64,000 bases of DNA from Oceanospirillum sp047518265 (GCA_047518265.1 JAKZRG010000034.1:1-64000), one strand, 5' to 3'; shown: positions 26,203 through 35,939, counted from the first letter of the stretch. Made by a program: numbers and translations. The notes: generated from the sequence alone by a model not told the origin.

Positions 26203-27834
26203 TTAGGCGTTACCGGAGAGGGGATATCCCGGCGTCATATTATCCGGTTCAGTAGCTGGAGCAGAAGTTTGCTTCAGGGTTTGGCTCGCAACCTCGGTCT
26301 GATCAATATCTTCCTTAAGCCAGCGAAGCAATGAAAAGAAAGAAATGGTCATGAGAATAGCCAAAGGCAGTCCAATGATAATACTGGCGGTTTTTAAGGG
26401 TTCTAAGCCACCGATATTCATCACCACTAATCCTGTAACACCCAGAATAAGCGCCCAGAACAGACGGTTATAGCGGGTTGGTTCCTGGCCATCATGCAAC
26501 TGTTTAGAGGCAATGGATGCCATTACATAAGCGGAGGAATCAACGGTTGTGCCGGAATAAACAAACCCCACAAAGACAAACAGAGGCAGAATTAACCACT
26601 CCATAGGTAACTGCATTAGGACACCCAAAATAGCTGCAGGTGCGCCCTCGTCCTTCATGGTATCTAGTACCGGGAATAGGTTGTTCAGTTCGGCATACAT
26701 CATGTTATTACCAAATAACATAAAGAACAGCATACACCCTGCACTACCGGCTAACGTTACGGTTAAGCCAATTTCTTGGAAGGTACGCCCCTTAGAGATA
26801 CGAGCAATAAAGATCCCCATGTAAGGACCATAAGCCGCCCACCAGGCCCAGTAAAAGATGGTCCACCACTGAGGGAACATGCTCTTACCGATAGGATCGG
26901 TATAGAAGGTCATGCGGCCAAATTCAGATAACATCAGGCCGAAACTATCGGTGAAGACATTCATCATAAAGAAGGTCGGACCACCGACAAAAACAATAAA
27001 GCAGAGTAACAGTACCGCGACCAAGTTCACGTCACTGAGTAGCTTGATGCCTTTTTTCAGGCCCAGAGTGACTGAGGTAATGAAAATGGCGGTCCAGATG
27101 CAGACAACGGCGATATCAACGCTGAAGGTATGCTCGATACCGATCAGGCGGCTGAGTGCCTCCGCTAACATGGGCGTGCCCGATGCCAGAGAGGTGGCTG
27201 TGGCACCGACCAAGCCAAAGATCATCATAATATCGATGATTTTGCCCAGCAGACCGTTGGCATTTTTTTCACCAATAATACCGGCACAGGCGCTACTAAG
27301 ACGTAAACCACCACTCTTACGGTTGTAGTAAGCGTAGCCAATTGGGAAGGCTGTCAGGCAATAAAATGCCCAACCTATCGGCCCCCAATGAAACATACCA
27401 TACATGGCGGAATATTCAGTCGCTGCCTGGCTCTGCGCTTCCAGACCAAAAGGCGGCGAATTGTAATAATAGGTCCATTCAATGGCCGCCCAGTAGATCA
27501 GCGAGGTACCGATACCGGAGCAGAAGAACATCGCGATCCAGCTGATGCGGCTGAATTCTGGTTTTGCATCTGCACCACCCAGACGGATATGGCTATATTT
27601 GCCAAAAGAAAGCCAGGTTACCGCACCTAAAAAGAATGCTCCGGCCCAAATATAGGCAAATCCGAACTGGTTGGTGAAAAAGCTGAAGATTGTTTTAACG
27701 ATACTCTTAGCGCCGTCTTCAAATAAAACCATTGAAAGCAGCATCACGGATATGGTGATAAGAGCAGGCCAGAAGATACTTTTGTCCACTTCGGCGACGA
27801 GGCTATTGGCAGACGGTTTATTTTTATTAGTCAT
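26203..27834 (-). CDS. BCCT family transporter, CaiT-like (carnitine/gamma-butyrobetaine)
   Basis: A 543-residue inner-membrane transporter with about 12 membrane helices. The BCCT signature FYWAWWAAYGPYMGIFIARI and the Trp-rich substrate region are present. Several stretches resemble E. coli CaiT: YYYNSPPFGLE, MFHWGPIGWAFY, FYTDPIGKSMFPQWWT and DGQEPTRYNRLFW. It lies between a CaiD-like hydratase/acyl-CoA dehydrogenase segment and another crotonase gene. Uptake or exchange of carnitine, crotonobetaine or gamma-butyrobetaine is therefore the best guess. Exact substrate and coupling ion are not readable. Confidence 0.87.
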   Translation of the reverse strand: MTNKNKPSANSLVAEVDKSIFWPALITISVMLLSMVLFEDGAKSIVKTIFSFFTNQFGFAYIWAGAFFLGAVTWLSFGKYSHIRLGGADAKPEFSRISWIAMFFCSGIGTSLIYWAAIEWTYYYNSPPFGLEAQSQAATEYSAMYGMFHWGPIGWAFYCLTAFPIGYAYYNRKSGGLRLSSACAGIIGEKNANGLLGKIIDIMMIFGLVGATATSLASGTPMLAEALSRLIGIEHTFSVDIAVVCIWTAIFITSVTLGLKKGIKLLSDVNLVAVLLLCFIVFVGGPTFFMMNVFTDSFGLMLSEFGRMTFYTDPIGKSMFPQWWTIFYWAWWAAYGPYMGIFIARISKGRTFQEIGLTVTLAGSAGCMLFFMLFGNNMMYAELNNLFPVLDTMKDEGAPAAILGVLMQLPMEWLILPLFVFVGFVYSGTTVDSSAYVMASIASKQLHDGQEPTRYNRLFWALILGVTGLVVMNIGGLEPLKTASIIIGLPLAILMTISFFSLLRWLKEDIDQTEVASQTLKQTSAPATEPDNMTPGYPLSGNA

Positions 27835-27964
27835 TACGTTCTTACCTTAATGTTACATTATTATTTTTGGTGCATAGGGTGTGAAATATTTAGGGAATGA
27901 ATACCTCTCCTATTAACTAGAGTCTTTTTTTGTTTGTTTTTATCGAGATACTGAAAGTGGGGCG

Positions 27965-29116
27965 TTATGCCCTTAAAACCGATTTGCCAATAATATGGCG
28001 CTGAATTTCTGATGTGCCCTCCCAGATACGTTCTATCCGGGCGTTGCGCCAGATACGCTCCACCGGGCTTTCATCCATTAACCCCATGCCTCCGTAAATC
28101 TGCACGGCGTTATCGGAAACGGTGGCCAGAGTCTCGCTGGCAAACAGTTTTGCCATGGCAGCATCGGCATCCGTCATAACGCCTTGGTCCATGCGAGAGG
28201 CTGTTTCTAGGGCCATCAGTTCAGCCGCTCGGATATTCATGGCCATATCGGCCAACATGAAAGAAATACCCTGGTTTTGGCCAATGGCTTTGCCAAATTG
28301 TTGCCGATCTTTTGCCCAGGATGAGGCCAGTTCAAAGGCTCTTTGCGCCTGACCGACGCAATTGGCGGCCACCATGACCCGACCTGCACTGAGCCAGTCA
28401 TTGGCCACTTGCCAACCCTGGCCCAGTTCTCCTAATACCTGACCGGAAGGTATCCAGCAGTTTTCAAAGACCAGTTCATACTGGTGATAGCCCCGGTTGC
28501 TGACACAGCGTGGGCCTCTGTGTATGGACAGTCCCTGGTTATCCGTGTCCACCAAAAATGCCGTGACCTCATTACGCTGACGCCCCTTCACTTCGCTTTT
28601 GCCCGTGACGGCAAAAACGATGGCAAAATCAGCGTCTCCCGCATGACTGATAAAGTGTTTTGTCCCCGTGATTTGATAGCCGTTATCCGTTGCTATTGCT
28701 CGGGTACTGATCCCTGCTGCATCGCTACCGGCACCAGGTTCTGTCAGTGCAAAGCAGTCTGTCTTTTCACCACGAATGCAGGGCAAGAGATAGTTTTCGA
28801 TCTGCTCATCCTTGCAGGCCATTAAAATCTTACTGGGGCGAGCCACATTGACCTGTAACGCCCAGGACACTTTTGAGAGCTCTCGCTCGATGAGTGCCTG
28901 AGAGAGATAATCAAGACCTGCACCACCGACCTCTTCCGGCATATTAAAGGCATATAAACCGGCCTCCTGTGCCCGTTGGCGAATATGGCCTTTCAGTTCT
29001 GCTGGAACCTCACCTGTTTGTTCAATGCTGTTTTCATGGGGTAATAGCTCCTGCTCAACAAAGCTACGAGCCGTTTCAATTAATAGTTTTTGTTCTATCG
29101 TTAATGAAAAATCCAT
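27965..29116 (-). CDS. acyl-CoA dehydrogenase
   Basis: A 383-residue FAD flavoenzyme that introduces an alpha-beta double bond into an acyl-CoA. FAD and substrate signatures: CFALTEPGAGSDAAGIST (about 127-144) and QIYGGMGLMDESPVERIWR. The catalytic glutamate is in IWEGTSEIQRHIIGK near the C-terminus. It lies between the CaiT-like transporter and the CaiD-like hydratase, so gamma-butyrobetainyl-CoA or crotonobetainyl-CoA chemistry is likely; overall it resembles general acyl-CoA dehydrogenases more than E. coli CaiA. A 172-bp MITE-like element separates it from caiD. Confidence 0.88.
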   Translation of the reverse strand: MDFSLTIEQKLLIETARSFVEQELLPHENSIEQTGEVPAELKGHIRQRAQEAGLYAFNMPEEVGGAGLDYLSQALIERELSKVSWALQVNVARPSKILMACKDEQIENYLLPCIRGEKTDCFALTEPGAGSDAAGISTRAIATDNGYQITGTKHFISHAGDADFAIVFAVTGKSEVKGRQRNEVTAFLVDTDNQGLSIHRGPRCVSNRGYHQYELVFENCWIPSGQVLGELGQGWQVANDWLSAGRVMVAANCVGQAQRAFELASSWAKDRQQFGKAIGQNQGISFMLADMAMNIRAAELMALETASRMDQGVMTDADAAMAKLFASETLATVSDNAVQIYGGMGLMDESPVERIWRNARIERIWEGTSEIQRHIIGKSVLRA

Positions 29117-29186
29117 GCTAAACCTCGTTGTTGCAGGTGAGTTGTTCCGTTCTAATTAATCTGTCTTGTTTGAATTGATCAGGTTT

Positions 29187-29358
29187 ATACCTTTCCTGAT
29201 AAGTTTCTTGGTATACGAAACAGGGCATCGGAGTAGGTCGGATAAGCGAAGCGCCATCCGACACTGATCTCGATACCTTGCTATTGTCGGAAGGCGCCTG
29301 CGGCTTTTCCGACCTACATTAATTATTTCCAACATTAATCACTTATTGGGATTGGTAT
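29187..29358. repeat. MITE-like element enclosing a REP-like hairpin
   Basis: The ends ATACCTTTCCTGATAAG (29187) and CTTATTGGGATTGGTAT (to 29358) are inverted and related to the terminal repeats of the elements at 11546 and 3947. Inside lies a palindromic pair, GTAGGTCGGATAAGCGAAGC at 29233 and GCGGCTTTTCCGACCTAC ending 29317. The right end overlaps the TAA stop codon of the CaiD-like gene. No coding capacity. Confidence 0.6.
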
Positions 29359-30140
29359 TATTTACCGCTCCAATCTGGCTCTCGTTTTTCAATAAAGGCT
29401 TTAGCACCTTCCTGAGCATCATTGCTTTCCAACATGCGCATAAAGGCGGGCCAGTCTTTAGAGCGCAGAGCAGCGTAGCTTTCTGTGAAAGTGAGCTTCT
29501 CTGTTAATTCGACGGCTTCTTTAACGGCAGCCAGTGCCAGTGGTGCGGCCTTAAGCAGGTCTTCTGCCAGTGCCCGCGCTTTATCCATCAATTCCTCGGC
29601 AGGAACCACTTCGTTAATCAATCCGTAGTGGGCCAGTTCGCTGGCGCTCTGGCGGCGACCTGCCATCAGAATTTCCATGGCTTTTTGACGGGGTAATAAT
29701 TTAGGCAACATAAACGTCGCCACATCAGGGGCAATGCCGATACGGACTTCCGGCAGGTAAAACTCAGCGTGTTCTGCGGCAAGGACAAAGTCAGCGCGCA
29801 GCAGCATTTCAAAACCCGCACCCACCGCCAGTCCATTAACGGCGCAGATGACCGGCTTATTTAGGTCACTCATCTCAGGGAAACCGGCAAAGCCGCCTTC
29901 ACCGAAGTCTCCCAGATATTCTTCACCGTCTGCTACCGCATTAAGATCCCAGCCCGCACAAAAGAACTTGCTACCAGCACCGGTCAAGATGGCAACGCGT
30001 AATGTTGGGTCATCACGAAAATCAGCAAAAACCTGACTCATAATGCGGCTTAATGGTGCGTCCAGCGTATTGGCTTTAGGGCGATCCAGAACAATTTCCA
30101 GAATCTGACCGTTACGGGTGATCTTAAGAAAGTCACTCAT
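29358..30140 (-). CDS. caiD: carnitinyl-CoA dehydratase (crotonobetainyl-CoA hydratase)
   Basis: A 260-residue crotonase-family enzyme strongly resembling E. coli CaiD from end to end: ITRNGQILEIVLDRPKAN at the start, FRDDPTLRVAILTGAG, FFCAGWDLNAVADGE, FGEGGFAGFPE, VGAGFEMLLRADF and EAKAFIEKREPDW-type C-terminus. Both catalytic Glu positions are kept (GFEMLL and YLPEVRIG). It interconverts crotonobetainyl-CoA and carnitinyl-CoA. It follows the acyl-CoA synthetase gene by 68 bases. A MITE-like element begins exactly at its TAA stop. Confidence 0.85.
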   Translation of the reverse strand: MSDFLKITRNGQILEIVLDRPKANTLDAPLSRIMSQVFADFRDDPTLRVAILTGAGSKFFCAGWDLNAVADGEEYLGDFGEGGFAGFPEMSDLNKPVICAVNGLAVGAGFEMLLRADFVLAAEHAEFYLPEVRIGIAPDVATFMLPKLLPRQKAMEILMAGRRQSASELAHYGLINEVVPAEELMDKARALAEDLLKAAPLALAAVKEAVELTEKLTFTESYAALRSKDWPAFMRMLESNDAQEGAKAFIEKREPDWSGK

Positions 30141-30208
30141 TTTTTATTCTCCAGATAGATAACAGGTCTGAGCTAAAGGTTGTATAAAACAGGGTCTGTC
30201 GAACAGAT

Positions 30209-32284
30209 TTAACTCTCACTAGGTTTTGTCATACGGCTTGGGTTGGTCATACGAATGAGGGCATCGGCGGCGATGACGCCTTGGCCTTCAGGCAGTAACA
30301 TCAGGGGATTAACATCCAATTCGGCAATAGAGTCAGCTTGCTCCTGGGCAAAACGGGCAATACCCATTATCGCGTCTACCGTAGCGGCTAAATCAGCTTG
30401 AGGGCGTCCACGGAAGCCTGCAAACAGAGGGGCGCATTTCAGTGATTTCAGCGTGCTCAATACCTTTTCCGGCGTAGTAGGTAGCAGCAGTGACTGGCTG
30501 TCCTGTAACAGTTCAACCAAAATACCGCCTGCGCCAATCACCAGATAAGGACCAAACTGTTCATCTCGAACCACCCCGACAATCAGCTCTGCGACCACAT
30601 CAGCCACCATCTTTTCAATCAGAAAGAGCTCTGATAGGGATGACATCGTCTCAATGGCTTGTGCAACGTCCTGTTTGCTTTTCAGGTTCAGCTGAACACC
30701 ACCGACATCGGTTTTATGGGCAAGGCCTAATACTTTTGCCACAACCGGAAAGCCCATATTTTCTGCAGCATCTGCAGCATCAGAGGCATTGTTCACAACG
30801 ACGGAGGAGGGTATGGGTACCCCGTAACGGGCCAGTAATTGTTTAGAGGCGTTTTCATCCAGTACAAATAAGCTGTCGGGGTCTCTTAAGTGAGAATTTT
30901 TTATTAATGGCGGCGTATCGTTTTTTGCCCAGGCAGAGCCGATATCAAGGGCCGCTTGAATACCGGCTAGGCCGGATTCGATACCGGTTAAGGGCACCAC
31001 ACCTTGCTCAATCAGTTTTTTTGCCGTGGATTCTGGCATGTTATCCGCCAGAGTTGACATGATGGCGCCTTTACTCCCTGACCGCTGAGTAGCCTGAACA
31101 AAGGCATCTTCAGCCACTTGCCAAGAGGTGGTATCGCAAAGATCACTGCGGGGGTAATCCAGCAGGCTGATGGTGAAATCAAAATCATCGCCCATAAACT
31201 CGGTATTGGTATCAGCCATGCGAGACAGGTTATTCCAGTCAAACATCTGATAGTCCAACGGATTAGCCACAACAATCCGTTCATGAATGGTGGGTGCGAC
31301 TCGTTGACGCCCCTGATCACTCAGATCCGGCATTTCCAGATCTGTCACCTCCATGGCGTCTCCCATGAGTGACAGATCGCCACCCGAGGTGCTCATGACA
31401 CCGATACGGTTCCCTTCAATCGGGCCATAGACATGCAAGACCTTAAGAGCTTCTACTAAGGCTTCCATGGAGTGCACCCGTGCAACGCCCGTGCGTTCAA
31501 AGAGCGCATTCATCAACTCATCAGAGCCTGTTAGGGATGCGGTATGTGACATGGCCATTTTCTGAGCAGCTTCTGAACGGCCTGATTTGATTGCCACCAC
31601 GGGTTTTCCCAGTTGGCGGGCAACGGCAATGGCTTCCTCAAAGGCTTTAGGCTCCGAGATACCTTCAACGTATAAACCGATGGCAGAGACTCGATCTAAT
31701 TGAGCAAAGGTCTGAATGGCGTCGTGCAGGTCAAACTTCAGCTTGTTACCTAAAGACAAGGTATAGGCCATAGGCAGCCCGCGCTGTTGCATGGTCAAAT
31801 TAAAGGCAATATTGGAGGACATGGTGATAATCGCCACACCACGATCCACCCTTGAGCCCCCTTGTTGATCCGGCCATAACATGGCGCCATCAACATAGTT
31901 CAGCATGCCATAACAGTTGGGGCCCAATAGGGGCATATCCCCTGAGGCTTCTTGCAGCTGGCGCTCCAGCTCGGCGCCCTCGTCACCGGCTTCGGTAAAA
32001 CCCGTGGCAAAACATACCGCACCACCGGCTCCTTGCTCTGCCAGAGATTTAACAATATCAATGGTCAGGTGGCGGTTAACGGCGATATAGGCAGCATCAG
32101 GACTGGCGGGCAGATCTTCCACAGAGGCATAGACTTTGCGCCCCAGGATTTCAGTCTTCTTAGGATGAACCGGCCAGATCTCTCCTTGAAACTGCATACG
32201 GTCACATTGACGAATAACTTCCTCTGCTTCTTGGCCACCAAACACCGCGATAGATTGAGGTTGCAGAACACGTGCAAATGACAT
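30209..32284 (-). CDS. ADP-forming acyl-CoA synthetase (acetate-CoA ligase family)
   Basis: A roughly 691-residue one-chain NDP-forming acyl-CoA synthetase. Order: CoA-binding Rossmann domain (SIAVFGGQEAEEVIRQCDRM, about 10-110), succinyl-CoA-ligase-like domains with AIKSGRSEAAQKMAMSHTAS (the His is the expected phosphorylated residue, about 250), and a C-terminal ATP-grasp domain from about 470 (LARYGVPIPSSVVV, FPVVAKVLGLAHKTDVGGVQ). CAGGAG lies before ATG 32284; a longer frame to 32347 lacks such support. As first gene of the carnitine-type operon, it probably charges the substrate with CoA, replacing the CaiB/CaiC chemistry of E. coli. Substrate inferred. Confidence 0.85.
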   Translation of the reverse strand: MSFARVLQPQSIAVFGGQEAEEVIRQCDRMQFQGEIWPVHPKKTEILGRKVYASVEDLPASPDAAYIAVNRHLTIDIVKSLAEQGAGGAVCFATGFTEAGDEGAELERQLQEASGDMPLLGPNCYGMLNYVDGAMLWPDQQGGSRVDRGVAIITMSSNIAFNLTMQQRGLPMAYTLSLGNKLKFDLHDAIQTFAQLDRVSAIGLYVEGISEPKAFEEAIAVARQLGKPVVAIKSGRSEAAQKMAMSHTASLTGSDELMNALFERTGVARVHSMEALVEALKVLHVYGPIEGNRIGVMSTSGGDLSLMGDAMEVTDLEMPDLSDQGRQRVAPTIHERIVVANPLDYQMFDWNNLSRMADTNTEFMGDDFDFTISLLDYPRSDLCDTTSWQVAEDAFVQATQRSGSKGAIMSTLADNMPESTAKKLIEQGVVPLTGIESGLAGIQAALDIGSAWAKNDTPPLIKNSHLRDPDSLFVLDENASKQLLARYGVPIPSSVVVNNASDAADAAENMGFPVVAKVLGLAHKTDVGGVQLNLKSKQDVAQAIETMSSLSELFLIEKMVADVVAELIVGVVRDEQFGPYLVIGAGGILVELLQDSQSLLLPTTPEKVLSTLKSLKCAPLFAGFRGRPQADLAATVDAIMGIARFAQEQADSIAELDVNPLMLLPEGQGVIAADALIRMTNPSRMTKPSES

Positions 32285-32479
32285 CAAACTTACTCCTGAC
32301 ACAACATATTTATTATTCTCAGTTCCGCAGCGATGGTGCTTTGCCACCGGATTTCGCTTACTTCTGTTAGGCGATAATCTTTGCGTCTGGATTTATAGTG
32401 CCGTATCACCGGATGCTAGGTTTCATAAAAAACGCCATATTTGTTACACTTTTCGTCACAATTAATAAGAGTCCAGCCG

Positions 32480-33421
32480 ATGAAGCATTACGCATTTTTA
32501 GTCCTGCCTGAATACAGCAATCTTTGCTTAGCCAGTTCGGTGGAAGCTATTAATGCAGTGAATGGTTTTACGCCAGAGAATGCGTTTAAAGTGTCTCTGG
32601 TCTCTGTTGATGGCAGTCCTGTCAGCAGCTACAGTGGTTTTCCCGCGCCGATCAGTTCTAGTCTGGAACAACTGATGGAGACAAATCCTCCCGATCTGTT
32701 ATTTGTACTGGCCAGTTATAACTATCAGGCTTATGCCACCCCCGAAGTGGTGGCGTTACTGCGCAAATTTAAGTCTGTGATTCCTGTGCTGGGCGGGCTG
32801 GATGCCGGCAGTTACGTGCTGGCGAAGGCTGGCGTGTTGGACGGTTATAAGGCGACGATCCATTGGGCTGAGGCTGAAGTCTTTGCCGAGAATTTCCCTA
32901 AAGTGGAGATCTCCCATGATCGTTATGTCATTGACCGTAATCGAATTACGTCCGGTGGCTCTTCCAGTGCGCTGGATCTCATGTTGCAACTGATTCGCAG
33001 CCATTGTGGGGAAGCGATGACCATAGCGGTGTCGGACTTATTGATTTTTGATACAGAGAGACCAGGCAGTACGCTACAGAAAGAGCATGTTTCTTCCCGA
33101 ATGGAAGCAAAGTCACCCCGAGTCTCTCGGGCAATAAAGATTATGGAGAAACATATTGAATCCCCCCTTTCTGTCGGGGATATCGCTCAGTTAACCGGTA
33201 TATCCCAGCGACAATTGGAACGGGATTTTAAGGAAGTGATGAATATCACTGTCGCCAAACATTACTCCAGCCTGCGCACCGCGGCTGCCCGTCGACTGAT
33301 TCAGGAAACTAAGTTGAGTATTACGGAGATTTCTGTCCGTTGTGGTTTTAGTTCTCTGGCTTCTCTGATCCGAGTGTATAAACAGGCCTATGGCTGTACA
33401 CCGTCAGATGAAAGAAAATAG
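32480..33421 (+). CDS. GlxA family AraC-type regulator (DJ-1/PfpI plus HTH), CdhR-like
   Basis: A 313-residue regulator with an N-terminal DJ-1/PfpI-like amidotransferase-fold domain (about 1-190: FLVLPEYSNLCLASSVEAIN, PPDLLFVLASYNY, VLGGLDAGSYVLAKAGVLDG). The C-terminal AraC helix-turn-helix pair spans about 215-312 (VGDIAQLTGISQRQLERDFK, ITEISVRCGFSSLASLIRVY). Members such as CdhR and GbdR control carnitine and betaine catabolism. It is divergent from the acyl-CoA synthetase operon, 195 bases away, so it is the probable activator. The start at MKHYAF is chosen because the domain begins there; the frame extends to 32441. Confidence 0.88.
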   Translation: MKHYAFLVLPEYSNLCLASSVEAINAVNGFTPENAFKVSLVSVDGSPVSSYSGFPAPISSSLEQLMETNPPDLLFVLASYNYQAYATPEVVALLRKFKSVIPVLGGLDAGSYVLAKAGVLDGYKATIHWAEAEVFAENFPKVEISHDRYVIDRNRITSGGSSSALDLMLQLIRSHCGEAMTIAVSDLLIFDTERPGSTLQKEHVSSRMEAKSPRVSRAIKIMEKHIESPLSVGDIAQLTGISQRQLERDFKEVMNITVAKHYSSLRTAAARRLIQETKLSITEISVRCGFSSLASLIRVYKQAYGCTPSDERK

Positions 33422-33563
33422 CGTTATCCTGCAGGATATATAAGGGAGAGTCGTGGCCAATGAGGTATTGGCCACTTTTACCCCTATTGAGGTCCTTCCT
33501 TCTCTCTTGAGGTTTTTCCTTCTGCTGTGCCCCAGCGTTATTCTGGGCTTATATCATCCGTCT

Positions 33564-34745
33564 TCAGGTGCGCTCAATAATCAGTGCAATGCCCTGACCA
33601 CCACCAATACACATGGTAATCAGTGCGAACCGTCCCTGGATGCGTTGCAGCTCATAGATGGCTTTCACCAGAATGATTGAACCCGTCGCGCCAATAGGGT
33701 GACCCAGAGCAATCGCTCCGCCATTTGGGTTGACCCGCTCGGGATCAAGATTCAGCGTACTGGAGACCGCACAGGCTTGAGCGGCAAACGCCTCATTAGA
33801 CTCAATAACATCTATATCACTTAACGTTAGTCCCGCTCGCTCCAGTGCTTGATTAACCGCATCAATAGGGCCCATTCCCATAATTTCTGGTGCGACACCG
33901 GAATGACCATAGGCAAGAATACGGGCCATAGGTTTTAAACCGGTTGAATCCACCAGATCACCACTGACTAGGGTTAAGGCGGCAGCCCCATCATTCAGAC
34001 TAGAGGCATTTCCTGGGGTCACGGTTCCGTCACGTTGGAATACGGGGCGCATTGAGGCTAAGTCCGCCTGCTGTATATCCCCCCGTACATGTTCGTCCTG
34101 AGAAAACACCTGCTCTGGCTTTTTGGGATGTGTTGCGATAGGTAAAATCTGTGCATCAAAGTGCCCATCCGCTATGGCCTGTGCCGCCCGACGATGGCTT
34201 TCCACGGAGAAATTATCTTGTTGCTCACGATCAATGGCATATTCTTTAGCAACATTTTCAGCGGTAACCCCCATATGACCATGACCAAAGGGATCGGTTA
34301 AAACACCGGTCATCATATCAATGACTTCGGCATCCCCCATGCGTTTGCCCCAACGCTGGCTGGGTAACAGATAACCAGCACGGCTCATACTTTCGGCGCC
34401 ACCGGCAACGGCGGCGTTAACATCACCCAGTTGTATCATTTGGGTGGCGCTGATAATGGACTGCAAGCCACTGCCGCACAGGCGATTTAATGTAAATGCC
34501 CGCGAGCCTGGCAGCATACCTGCATTCAGTGCAGCAACCCGAGAAATATACATATCCCGTGCTTCCGAGTGTAAAACATTACCCAGAACACAGTGTTCAT
34601 ACTGCTCAGCCGATAAACCTGAGCGATGAATGGCTTCTGTAACCACCTGGCTGGCTAGCTCACAAGGAGACAGGTTTTTTAAGGCGCCGCCAAAATCACC
34701 AATGGCTGTCCGTACACCGGATAGGATATATACAGGTTGAATCAT
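33564..34745 (-). CDS. thiolase (acetyl-CoA C-acyltransferase)
   Basis: A 393-residue thiolase. Nucleophilic Cys in FTLNRLCGSGLQSI (about residue 90), the NEAFAAQACAV segment, the His of NPNGGAIALGHPIGATG and the second Cys in ITMCIGGGQGIALI are all present. It could cleave the 3-oxoacyl-CoA formed from the neighbouring carnitine-type pathway (dehydrocarnitinyl-CoA to betainyl-CoA plus acetyl-CoA) or act generally on acetoacetyl-CoA. It follows the monooxygenase-like gene by 42 bases, so the two are probably co-transcribed. Confidence 0.9.
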   Translation of the reverse strand: MIQPVYILSGVRTAIGDFGGALKNLSPCELASQVVTEAIHRSGLSAEQYEHCVLGNVLHSEARDMYISRVAALNAGMLPGSRAFTLNRLCGSGLQSIISATQMIQLGDVNAAVAGGAESMSRAGYLLPSQRWGKRMGDAEVIDMMTGVLTDPFGHGHMGVTAENVAKEYAIDREQQDNFSVESHRRAAQAIADGHFDAQILPIATHPKKPEQVFSQDEHVRGDIQQADLASMRPVFQRDGTVTPGNASSLNDGAAALTLVSGDLVDSTGLKPMARILAYGHSGVAPEIMGMGPIDAVNQALERAGLTLSDIDVIESNEAFAAQACAVSSTLNLDPERVNPNGGAIALGHPIGATGSIILVKAIYELQRIQGRFALITMCIGGGQGIALIIERT

Positions 34746-34787
34746 TTTGTTTTCTCCTTCGTCATTAGAATGATAATTACAGAGGGG

Positions 34788-35765
34788 TTAAGCCGTTAAA
34801 GCCGATAGTTTGTTATTAATGATTTCTTGAGCATCACTCATCAGTCGAGAGACAAGGTCTTCCACCGTAGGAATGTCATAGATAAGCCCGGCAGAAACAC
34901 CGGCCCACCAGATACCCCGTTCCATCTCTCCGGTTGTCAGCACGATCTCTCCCCGTGCACCTGCAACCAACTCAGCCACATCACCGAACTCGGAATCACT
35001 TCTTTTCTCAATATCAGCCACTTCTGTGGCAATAGTATTTTTATACACCCGTGCAGTATTTCTGAATTTTCGGAAAATGAGCTGAGTATCCAGTTCGCTG
35101 GCATCAAGCAGCTTCTGTTTCAGATTGGAGTGAACCGGGGCTTCCTGGGTACCCAAAAAGCGTGTGCCCATACTGACCGCATCGGCCCCCAAGGCCAGAG
35201 CCGCAACTAAACTGCGACCGTCACTGAAACCACCACAAGCAATGACAGGTATGTCCAATTCATCCACGGCACGGGGCAGTAATACCAGAGAAGGGATGTC
35301 ATCTTCACCCGGATGTCCTGCAGCTTCAAAACCATCAATAATCACTGCGGCACAGCCAACATCCTGCGCCTTTTTGGCATGTTTTACCGATGTGCATTTG
35401 TGAATGACTTTTACGCCCGCGTCATTAAATAACGGCATAAAAGGTGCGGGGCTGCGACCTGCGGTTTCAACGATTTTGACCCCGGAACCAATGATCGCTT
35501 TGACATATTCTTCGTAAGGAGGCGGATTTAAGCTGGGTAAAATAGTGAGATTTACACCAAAGGGTTTATCCGTCATGGCTTGGGTACGCTTAATTTCTGT
35601 CACCAGATCCTGAGGTGTCGGTTGTGTCAGGGCACTCAGAAAACCCAATCCTCCGGCATTGGCGACGGCAGAAACGAGCTCTGCTTTTGAAACCCGTTGC
35701 ATGCCGCCCTGAATCACAGGATGTTCAATTCCAAAGATCTCTGTAAAACGTGTTTTCATCATCAC
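34788..35765 (-). CDS. nitronate monooxygenase / 2-nitropropane dioxygenase family protein
   Basis: A 325-residue FMN TIM-barrel protein of the NMO/FabK-like family: EHPVIQGGMQRVSKAELVSA, NAGGLGFLSAL, the active-site loop GFEAAGHPGEDDIPS (His near 147), PVIACGGFSDGRSLVAALAL and GADAVSMGTRFLGTQE. Members oxidise nitronates or reduce enoyl substrates; many in fatty-acid clusters have no proven role. It precedes the thiolase in a likely two-gene operon. The start could be any of the first three Met codons. Confidence 0.85.
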   Translation of the reverse strand: MMMKTRFTEIFGIEHPVIQGGMQRVSKAELVSAVANAGGLGFLSALTQPTPQDLVTEIKRTQAMTDKPFGVNLTILPSLNPPPYEEYVKAIIGSGVKIVETAGRSPAPFMPLFNDAGVKVIHKCTSVKHAKKAQDVGCAAVIIDGFEAAGHPGEDDIPSLVLLPRAVDELDIPVIACGGFSDGRSLVAALALGADAVSMGTRFLGTQEAPVHSNLKQKLLDASELDTQLIFRKFRNTARVYKNTIATEVADIEKRSDSEFGDVAELVAGARGEIVLTTGEMERGIWWAGVSAGLIYDIPTVEDLVSRLMSDAQEIINNKLSALTA

Positions 35766-35939
35766 CAGCCTCAGAATGATTTAGAGATAAGGTTAACTCT
35801 AAATGTGATTGTTATAATAACAATAATAAATATTTTTACAGGCTGTCAATAGTCATAAGGGAAAATAGTTTGTGATGAATAGAAGGGAGGTCTCGTTGTA
35901 TCTAAAGAAGGAAGGTAAGAAAAAGTGAGGTATTGTGCT

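Noticed and set aside
26912..27328. 138-codon frame antisense to the CaiT-like gene
   Set aside because: Overlaps a clear transporter and its composition is that of a complementary-strand artefact.
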